Positions 1 through 5,188 of a stretch of 12,090 bases of DNA are shown here, piece after piece. The notes beneath the pieces are model-generated. The model worked only from the letters and a program-made list of their open reading frames with translations. It searched no databases and had not been told where the DNA came from. The translations under genes and the position numbers were made by a program. The stretch comes from DATKMS01 sp041497995 (lineage in GTDB: Bacteria > Desulfobacterota > Binatia > HRBIN30). Location: NCBI GenBank assembly GCA_041497995.1, contig JBGQHM010000196.1, forward strand, positions 1 through 12,090, in the 5' to 3' direction. Positions within the stretch are counted from its first letter, which is position 1. Every line of letters starts with the position of its first letter.

Positions 1-1091
1 ACGTGGATCAATCCGATCTCGCCCGGCGCGCAGGTCTTGCCGTCTTCGTCGAGGATGCGGACCTCGTGCATCGGCCACGGCCGGCCGACGCTGCCGGGCT
101 TCTTGAGCCACTCCTCCGCCGTGATCATTGTGAAGGCACTCTCCGATGCCCCGTAGAACTCGGTGACGACGCCGGGTGGGAAGACTTCAGTGATGCCGCG
201 CTTCACGGGCACCGGACACGGTGCGGCTGAGTGCAAGATGCGGCGCAGCGACGACAGGTCGTAGCGTCGGCGCTCGGCGTCACTCAGCTGCAGGATACGG
301 CTGAAGTGTGTGGGCACCATGAAACTGTTGGTGACGCTGTGCCGCTCGATCAGTTGGAGCGCCTGCGCCGCATCGAAGTGCGGCAACATCACGACCGTGG
401 CGCCGATCAGCAGATGCAGCTGCGCGTAGCTGCTGGGGCCGGTGTGATACAGCGGGCCAGTGACCAGGTGCACGTCGGATGCAGTGAAGTTCCAGACGTC
501 GGCAATCGAGGCGAGCGTGAGATGCGCCGTCGCAGGATCGGCCGCTCGCTCGATGCCTTTGGGCCTGCCTGTCGTTCCGGAGGTGTAGATGAGCACGTTG
601 AAGCCGCTACCGATGAAACCACCCTCGAGCTCGACGGCGGGCTCCGCCGCCAGCTGCGCCTCGTATGAACGTCCAGACCCGGGCGCCCCGTCACCGGTTA
701 CCCAAAGGGCCGTATCGCAGCTACGCAGTTCTTCCAGGGCGCGCTCGATCTCGGCCCGGAGCTCCGGCGCGCCGACGATCAGTTTGGCGCGCGAGTCGGA
801 GACCATGTAAGCGATCTCCGGTCCCTTCAGCCGATAGCCCACCGGAACGATCCGCGCGCCGATCTTTCCCGCCGCGTTGAGCAGCTCGAACCATTCGAAG
901 CCGTTGGGAAGGACCGCGGCCAACGCATCACCGGGCGCGACACCAGCGCGGCGCAGGGCGTGCGCCAACCGGTTCACCCGCGCGTTCAGCGCGCCGTACG
1001 TGAGTGTCGTCTTTCCCAACACCACGGCGGGCTTGTCTGGAAACGCCGCGGCGTGGTGCGCCAGGCCTAGAGTCTGCGGATCGGTCGACAT
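1..1091 (-). CDS. AMP-dependent acyl-CoA synthetase (adenylate-forming), 3' end outside window
   Basis: Class I adenylate-forming enzyme that activates a carboxylic acid, probably a fatty acid, to acyl-AMP and then acyl-CoA. From the ATG at 1091 the frame is open to the left edge for 363 complete codons with no stop, roughly the first two thirds of a family usually about 500-550 residues long. The P-loop signature YTSGTTGRPKG lies at residues 169-179, LYHTGP at 214-219, and the A5-type motif FYGASE at 312-317. N-terminal residues 11-35 (AHHAAAFPDKPAVV...LTYGAL) match the family opening. The C-terminal hinge and catalytic lysine are outside the window. No strong Shine-Dalgarno is visible; the start was chosen because it gives the normal family N-terminus. 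The gene reads away from the 1137-1290 repeat element. Exact substrate (long chain, aromatic or steroid acid) cannot be told. Confidence 0.93.
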   Translation of the reverse strand, partial: MSTDPQTLGLAHHAAAFPDKPAVVLGKTTLTYGALNARVNRLAHALRRAGVAPGDALAAVLPNGFEWFELLNAAGKIGARIVPVGYRLKGPEIAYMVSDSRAKLIVGAPELRAEIERALEELRSCDTALWVTGDGAPGSGRSYEAQLAAEPAVELEGGFIGSGFNVLIYTSGTTGRPKGIERAADPATAHLTLASIADVWNFTASDVHLVTGPLYHTGPSSYAQLHLLIGATVVMLPHFDAAQALQLIERHSVTNSFMVPTHFSRILQLSDAERRRYDLSSLRRILHSAAPCPVPVKRGITEVFPPGVVTEFYGASESAFTMITAEEWLKKPGSVGRPWPMHEVRILDEDGKTCAPGEIGLIH

Positions 1092-1160
1092 GGCCAGGGA
1101 GCATACGCACGTGGCCGGAGCATCTCAACGCCTGCGGGTACTGTCCTAACTTCGGCCTAG

Positions 1161-1188
1161 CGATCAGCTGTCAGCCGTCAGCTCTCAG
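1161..1188 (+). repeat. Left heptamer array (4 x CNNTCAG)
   Basis: Four 7-bp units in a row: CGATCAG, CTGTCAG, CCGTCAG, CTCTCAG. The same four units occur on the other strand at 1238-1265, but in the order 3-4-1-2. Confidence 0.8.
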
Positions 1189-1237
1189 CCAGAGCTCACT
1201 GGAAAGGCTGGAACGACGGGCGTTTCGAATTGTCCGG

Positions 1238-1265
1238 CTGACAGCTGATCGCTGAGAGCTGACGG
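1238..1265 (-). repeat. Right heptamer array (4 x CNNTCAG, minus strand, permuted order)
   Basis: On the minus strand the units read CCGTCAG, CTCTCAG, CGATCAG, CTGTCAG, a circular permutation of the left array. Both unit pairs can therefore base-pair with the left array, but the two helices cross each other. Confidence 0.8.
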
Positions 1266-1380
1266 CTTAGCGCCAAATTAGGACAGCACCTGCCTGCGAG
1301 CGGCACACACTGCGGCGTTCGCCAACCACACCCACCCTGTGCTAGACGGCCCGCACCCCCACCCACCGAGAGGAGGCCAG

Positions 1381-1812
1381 ATGAAACCACAACGTCTCGT
1401 AGTGTTGAGCCTGGTGAGCCTGAGTGTGTCGGTCATCGGCTGCATTCCCCCGGGCATGGTCGCCCCCTTCAATCGGCCAGACTGTCCGAAGGGCTGGATC
1501 GAAGCAGACGGCCAGCACAACAAGTTGGATCTCCGCGGACGGACCGTCTTCGGCGTCGGCCCCTGGCCGCAAGGCGGCGGCGACGTGCACCTCGGCGAGG
1601 CCAAGGGGGCGCACAAGGTGCGTCTGGCGGTCCTGGAGAACGAGAACGCACCGAAACGGGGCGACAAGAGCATCGAAGGCGTGCGCCTCGAGTGGCAAGA
1701 CGAAGCCAAGGTCGACGCGCGCGCCGCCGAGGATACGCAGAAGTGGCGCGCCGGATACTGGGCGGATCACTTTCCACCCAATGTGGGGCTGCTGTACTGC
1801 GTGAAGCAGTGA
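1381..1812 (+). CDS. Small predicted lipoprotein with tail-collar-like domain
   Basis: 143-residue predicted lipoprotein. Start at ATG 1381 is set by AGGAGG at 1371-1376 and by the signal peptide. Residues 1-20 (K2, R5, then a hydrophobic run) end in the lipobox VIGC with lipidated Cys21. The mature part looks like a compact version of the phage tail-collar domain: CPKGW at 35-39, ADG at 42-44, DLRGR at 50-54 followed by a Gly-rich stretch (FGVGPWPQGGGD), GAHKVRLAVLENENAP at 76-91 in the place of the family's histidine/Leu-Thr/Pro segment, and the closing PPNVGLLYCVK at 132-142. Collar domains normally sit in phage tail fibres or long secreted proteins, so a stand-alone lipid-anchored version is unusual. 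Collar assignment is by motif recognition only. Function unknown; surface binding or trimerisation is possible. It converges on the aldo/keto reductase 30 bp downstream. Confidence 0.82.
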   Translation: MKPQRLVVLSLVSLSVSVIGCIPPGMVAPFNRPDCPKGWIEADGQHNKLDLRGRTVFGVGPWPQGGGDVHLGEAKGAHKVRLAVLENENAPKRGDKSIEGVRLEWQDEAKVDARAAEDTQKWRAGYWADHFPPNVGLLYCVKQ

Positions 1813-1825
1813 GTTGAGCCAAACC

Positions 1826-1845
1826 GACGCTGGCCGCAGGCCCTA
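1826..1845 (-). repeat. 20-bp dispersed repeat at a gene stop, copy 1
   Basis: On the minus strand this reads TAGGGCCTGCGGCCAGCGTC. Its first three bases are the stop codon of the aldo/keto reductase. An identical 20-mer follows the receiver-LpxC gene at 8743-8762. GGCC-TGC-GGCC can form a small hairpin; no T-tract follows. Confidence 0.75.
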
Positions 1846-2826
1846 GCGATTCACCGACTGCATCATCGCTTCCGGATAGCGCAGACCTGCAGCCGCGCCG
1901 TGCGGAGCGACCTCGTCGATGCGTGCCAGATCCTGCGGTGACAGCCGCACGTTTAGCGCGCCGAGGTTCTCTTCGAGATACGTGCGCCGCTTCGTTCCGG
2001 GGATCGGAACGATGAAGTCGTCGTGCGCCATCACCCACGCCAGCGCGAGCTGCGACGGCTTGCACGCCTTGGCTTTGGCAATCTCTTCGATCCGCCCAAC
2101 GAGCTCGAGATTTTTCTGGAAGTTCTCGCCTTGAAAGCGCGGCGAGTGCCGCCGGTAGTCGTCATGCGCAAGATCTTCGAAGCGCTTGATCTGTCCCGTC
2201 AGAAAGCCACGCCCGAGCGGACTGTAGGCGAGGAAGCCGACGCCCAACTCGCGGCAGGTCGCGAGAATGGTATCCTCCGGGTCGCGGCTCCACAGCGAGT
2301 ACTCCGACTGCACCGAGGCGAGCTGATGCACCTTGCACGCGCGGCGCAGCGTCTGCGCGCCGGCTTCCGACAAGCCGATGAAGCGCGTCTTGCCGGCGCG
2401 CACGAGGTCGGCCATGGCGCCGACGCTCTCTTCGATGGGCACTTTCGGATCGACGCGATGGAGTTGGTACAGATCGACGTGGTCGACGCCGAGGCGCTGC
2501 AGGCTGCCCTCGCATGCGGCACGAATATAGTCGGGTGATCCGTCGATGCCGCGCACCATCTTGTTGGTGGTGTCGCGCACGATCCCGCACTTCGTCGCGA
2601 GGACGACCTGCGCGCGGCGGCCACGGATGGCGCGGCCCACCAACTCCTCGTTGGTATACGGACCGTACATGTCCGCCGTATCGAGCAATGTCACGCCGAG
2701 GTCGAGAGCCCGATGAATCGTGGCGATCGCCTCACCTTCGTCGCCGGGTCCGTAGAACTCGCTCATGCCCATGCACCCGAGTCCGATTGCCGAAACCTTG
2801 AGCCCACCGAGCCGTCGCGATTCCAT
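1843..2826 (-). CDS. Aldo/keto reductase
   Basis: 327-residue NADPH-dependent aldo/keto reductase of the general bacterial YajO/AKR13-like type, reducing aldehydes or ketones in the cytoplasm. The catalytic tetrad is intact: Asp49 and Tyr54 in LLDTADMYG, Lys79 in LATK, His123 in LYQLHR. The N-terminal GLKVSAIGLGCMGMSEFYGP and the C-terminal cofactor-binding segment IPGTKRRTYLEEN (about 275-287) are typical of the family, and the length is normal. Start at 2826 is supported by GGGAGGA (plus-strand 2833-2839) six bases upstream. It is divergent from mtgA across a 106-bp gap and convergent with the lipoprotein gene. Its stop codon is the first triplet of the dispersed 20-mer at 1826-1845. The substrate cannot be predicted; nothing here ties it to its neighbours. 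Confidence 0.95.
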   Translation of the reverse strand: MESRRLGGLKVSAIGLGCMGMSEFYGPGDEGEAIATIHRALDLGVTLLDTADMYGPYTNEELVGRAIRGRRAQVVLATKCGIVRDTTNKMVRGIDGSPDYIRAACEGSLQRLGVDHVDLYQLHRVDPKVPIEESVGAMADLVRAGKTRFIGLSEAGAQTLRRACKVHQLASVQSEYSLWSRDPEDTILATCRELGVGFLAYSPLGRGFLTGQIKRFEDLAHDDYRRHSPRFQGENFQKNLELVGRIEEIAKAKACKPSQLALAWVMAHDDFIVPIPGTKRRTYLEENLGALNVRLSPQDLARIDEVAPHGAAAGLRYPEAMMQSVNR

Positions 2827-2932
2827 GAGATGTCCTCCCGTGGCGCTCAGACTCTCGCATTAGCGGCCCGTCCGCAAGATACCCTCCTCGGCGGCTGAAG
2901 ACTCCGCAAAGGTTCGTGATACTCACAGATCG

Positions 2933-3610
2933 ATGCGCTCTCGGATTTTCCGCCCGTTGATCGTCACGGTCTTGATTGTCGGCGTCGTGCTGCCGGTGAC
3001 AGCAACGGAGCTGTTTCGTTGGGTCGCTCCGCCGGTGACGCCGTTCATGCTGGCCCGCGCCGTGTTCGGCGGCGCACCGATGGAGCAGCATTGGATTGGG
3101 CTGCGCTCCATATCACCGTCGCTGACGCGTGCCGTTATCGCCGCGGAGGACGCGCGCTTCCTGCAGCATCACGGCTTCGATTGGACGGAGCTTGAGTCGG
3201 CACTGCGCGACGGTCAGCGTGGTCACCGCCTGCGCGGCGCCTCGACGATCAGCATGCAGTGCGCGCGCACGCTCTTCTTGTGGCCTGGCCGCGGCGTCGT
3301 ACGCAAAGGCATCGAGGCCTATCTGACGCTGTTCCTGGAGCTGCTTTGGACGAAGGCGCGCATCCTCGAAGTGTATCTGAACGTGGTGGAGTGGGGTGAT
3401 GGCATCTATGGCTGCGAGGCTGCAGCGCGTCACGCCTTCGGCGTGTCGTGCGCCGCACTTGATGCGGAGCAGGCGGCGCGGCTGGTCGCGATCCTGCCGA
3501 ACCCCAAGCGGTGGTCGGCGAGTCAGCCCAGTCGATACGTCGACCGCCGCGCGAGCATCATCCAGCGACGCATGTCGGAGGTTGCGATTCCGCGGACTGG
3601 AACGCCTTAG
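2933..3610 (+). CDS. mtgA: Monofunctional biosynthetic peptidoglycan transglycosylase
   Basis: 225-residue family GT51 glycosyltransferase that polymerises lipid II into glycan strands at the outer face of the inner membrane. One N-terminal membrane anchor lies at about residues 8-25. GT51 motifs follow in order: AVIAAEDARFLQHHGFD at 67-83 with catalytic Glu72, RGASTISMQCARTLFLW at 101-117 (here MQ rather than the commoner QQ), RKGIE with Glu128, and ILEVYLNVVEWGDGIYG at 144-160. There is no transpeptidase domain and the length is close to E. coli MtgA (about 240), so this is the monofunctional form. Start at ATG 2933 places the anchor correctly; no clear Shine-Dalgarno is visible. It is divergent from the aldo/keto reductase. 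Its TAG stop (3608-3610) overlaps the TAA of the convergent CoA-transferase gene. Confidence 0.95.
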   Translation: MRSRIFRPLIVTVLIVGVVLPVTATELFRWVAPPVTPFMLARAVFGGAPMEQHWIGLRSISPSLTRAVIAAEDARFLQHHGFDWTELESALRDGQRGHRLRGASTISMQCARTLFLWPGRGVVRKGIEAYLTLFLELLWTKARILEVYLNVVEWGDGIYGCEAAARHAFGVSCAALDAEQAARLVAILPNPKRWSASQPSRYVDRRASIIQRRMSEVAIPRTGTP

Positions 3611-4806
3611 ATCACACTCTCGGCACGCAATGCTGCCATTTCATCGGTGCTCAAGCCGAGTAGCGACCCGTACACTTCTTCGTTGTGCGCACCCAGTCGC
3701 GGCGCACCGCTTTGGATGCGACCAGGCGTTTCCGACAGGCGGGGATAGACCGCCTGCATGCGGACCGGGCCGATGACCGGATCATCGACGGCGACGATGT
3801 CCTCTCGGGCTGCATAGTGCGGATCGGCGGCGATGTCGGCAATCGAGTGCGCCCGCGTCACCGGCACCTGCGCGTCGACGAGAATCGCCTCAACCTCAGC
3901 AGCCGTTCGCTGGCGCACCCAGTCGCCGACGATACCGTTGATCTCGTCGGCGTGCTGGACCCGCGCCGTGAACGTCGCGAAGCGCGGATCGTGCAGCAGA
4001 TCGTCACGCCTCATGGCACGCGCCAGCCGTGGGAAGAGCCCGTCGCCGGCAGCGACGATGCAGACGAACTGGCCGTCCTTCGTTTCCCAGTTGTCGAGCG
4101 GCGCCGAGTTGCGCAGGCGGTTGCCCTCGCGCTCGCGCACGATGCCGAGCCGATCGTAGCTGGTCACCGTGTGTTCGAGGATCCGGAACACGGACTCGTA
4201 TAGGGCAAGATCCACCCACTGGCCGCCGCCGCGGTGCACGTCGCGGTGGTAGAGCGCCATCATGATGGCGAAGGCGTTGAACACCCCGGTGAGGTAGTCG
4301 GAAATGATGATGCCCGGGCGCACGGGTGGGCGGTCGCGATAGCCGGTGATGTACAGCAGGCCGCCGAAGCCGATGCCGTTGCGGTCGAGACCGGGACGGT
4401 CGCGGTATGGGCCACTCTGTCCGTACACCGATGCGCGCGTGAGGATGAGTCCGGGATTGATCGCGCGCAACGTCTCGTAACCGAGCCCCCAATCCTCCAA
4501 CGTCCCCGGCTGAAAATTTTCCACCACCACATCGGACACCGCGACCAGGCGCTTCAACAACTCCTGTCCGCGCGGCTTACGCAGATCGAGCGTGATCGAC
4601 TTCTTGTTACGTCCCTCCACCGCCCACCACAGCGAGTAGCCGTCGACGAACGGGCCGATGCCGCGCATGAAGTCGCCCGTACCGGGCAACTCGATCTTGA
4701 TGACCTCGGCGCCGAAGTCACCGAGCAGTGTCGCCGCGAACGGCGCGGCGATGCGCGTGCCCAGATCGAGGATGCGGATGCCCGCCAAAGGGAGTGCGCC
4801 GGCCAT
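3607..4806 (-). CDS. CaiB/BaiF family III CoA-transferase
   Basis: 399-residue family III CoA-transferase that moves CoA between acyl-CoA and free acids through an aspartyl-CoA thioester. N-terminal LAGIRILDLGTRIAAPFAA (7-25), then LLGDFGAEVIKIELPGTGD (27-45), SDVVVENFQPG (91-101), and ASVYGQSGPYRDRPGLDRNG (125-144), where Asp141 aligns with the catalytic aspartate. GLLYITGYRDRPPVRPG and the C-terminal APRLGAHNEEVY are also family signatures. Length is normal. The frame stays open to 4950, but the extra 48 residues are read through the intergenic repeat block, so the ATG at 4806 just before MAGALPLAG is preferred despite no clear Shine-Dalgarno. The substrate acid cannot be told (carnitine, formyl/oxalate, succinyl and aromatic types all share these motifs). 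An acyl-CoA synthetase lies 3 kb away, but nothing links the two. Confidence 0.95.
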   Translation of the reverse strand: MAGALPLAGIRILDLGTRIAAPFAATLLGDFGAEVIKIELPGTGDFMRGIGPFVDGYSLWWAVEGRNKKSITLDLRKPRGQELLKRLVAVSDVVVENFQPGTLEDWGLGYETLRAINPGLILTRASVYGQSGPYRDRPGLDRNGIGFGGLLYITGYRDRPPVRPGIIISDYLTGVFNAFAIMMALYHRDVHRGGGQWVDLALYESVFRILEHTVTSYDRLGIVREREGNRLRNSAPLDNWETKDGQFVCIVAAGDGLFPRLARAMRRDDLLHDPRFATFTARVQHADEINGIVGDWVRQRTAAEVEAILVDAQVPVTRAHSIADIAADPHYAAREDIVAVDDPVIGPVRMQAVYPRLSETPGRIQSGAPRLGAHNEEVYGSLLGLSTDEMAALRAESVI

Positions 4807-4862
4807 GGGTGCGTCGAACGTAGCGCGGCGTCGCCACGAAAGACAAGGCGTGTCCGCGGTGC

Positions 4863-4886
4863 GGTGTAGGGGCGAGGCATTTCCCC
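4863..4886 (+). repeat. GCGAGGCATTTCC repeat, copy A
   Basis: 24 bp with core GGGCGAGGCATTTCC. It is an exact inverted copy of the repeat at 5108-5131. Confidence 0.85.
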
Positions 4887-4950
4887 TCGCGCTCACACTG
4901 GCAGTCGCAGTCGCATTGGCCCACGCGGCGACCACAGCCCATGCCTGCAC

Positions 4951-4970
4951 CCGGAAATGCCTCGCCCTTC
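4951..4970 (-). repeat. GCGAGGCATTTCC repeat, copy B
   Basis: On the minus strand it reads GAAGGGCGAGGCATTTCCGG, an exact inverted copy of 5022-5041. It shares the 15-bp core with copies A and D. Confidence 0.85.
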
Positions 4971-5021
4971 TTTGCAGCCACGATCACATCCGCGGACGCT
5001 TCGTGGAACCCGCCGCGCCGC

Positions 5022-5041
5022 GAAGGGCGAGGCATTTCCGG
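5022..5041 (+). repeat. GCGAGGCATTTCC repeat, copy C
   Basis: GAAGGGCGAGGCATTTCCGG on the plus strand, the exact inverted partner of copy B. With A and D it completes an A(+) B(-) C(+) D(-) series in the 382-bp gap between the CoA-transferase and kinase genes. I see no gene in that gap. Confidence 0.85.
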
Positions 5042-5107
5042 TTCGTCGGTACCGCCACCACTCATCGCAACGGCCCCAAGTGGCAACCAACGCCTCGACC
5101 GGTGCAG

Positions 5108-5131
5108 GGGGAAATGCCTCGCCCCTACACC
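5108..5131 (-). repeat. GCGAGGCATTTCC repeat, copy D
   Basis: 24-bp exact inverted copy of copy A. It ends about 17 bp before the putative -35 of the kinase operon. Confidence 0.85.
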
Positions 5132-5147
5132 TATCTACCACCTCGCC

Positions 5148-5176
5148 TTGCGCCCCTGGGGGTCCCCCCCTAGAAT
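5148..5176 (+). promoter_or_regulatory. Putative sigma-70-type promoter of the kinase/receiver-LpxC operon
   Basis: TTGCGC at 5148-5153 and TAGAAT at 5171-5176 are separated by 17 bp; the -10 matches TATAAT at 5 of 6 positions and the -35 matches at 3 of 6. Transcription would start near 5183, only a few bases before the ATG at 5189. This fits the lack of any Shine-Dalgarno there and suggests a near-leaderless message. The spacer contains a G5-T-C7 run. Inferred from pattern alone. Confidence 0.35.
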
Positions 5177-5188
5177 GCGTCAATCGTC

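Larger units (their letters stand above)
1137..1290. mobile_element. MITE-like inverted-repeat element with permuted heptamer arrays
   Basis: A 154-bp non-coding element bounded by 13-bp terminal inverted repeats with 12 of 13 matches (GGTACTGTCCTAA at 1137-1149; complement of GGTGCTGTCCTAA at 1278-1290). The direct repeat GCCTGCG flanks it at 1130-1136 and 1292-1298, one base off the right end, so it may be a target duplication. Inside are two arrays of four degenerate heptamers each (CNNTCAG at 1161-1188; its complement CTGANNG at 1238-1265). These make perfect inverted repeats of 19 bp (1159-1177 with 1235-1253) and 17 bp (1173-1189 with 1251-1267). No transposase is present. It could be a non-autonomous element, a REP-type palindrome or a structured intergenic repeat. 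It fills most of the gap between the acyl-CoA synthetase and the lipoprotein gene. Confidence 0.55.

Noticed and set aside
231..668. Plus-strand open frames at the left edge
   Set aside because: Shadows of the acyl-CoA synthetase on the minus strand, which carries the YTSGTTGRPKG motif and is open to the edge.
4807..4950. 48-residue N-terminal extension of the CoA-transferase
   Set aside because: It is read through repeat copy A and the repeat block, has no family match, and the normal N-terminus begins at the ATG at 4806.
4863..5131. CRISPR-like array (short repeats at 70-90 bp spacing)
   Set aside because: Copies alternate in orientation, fall into two subfamilies and have unequal spacing; no cas genes are present.
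5154..5172. G5-T-C7 run before the kinase gene as a terminator
   Set aside because: The loop is too small for a stable hairpin and no T-tract follows; it falls in the spacer of the putative promoter.
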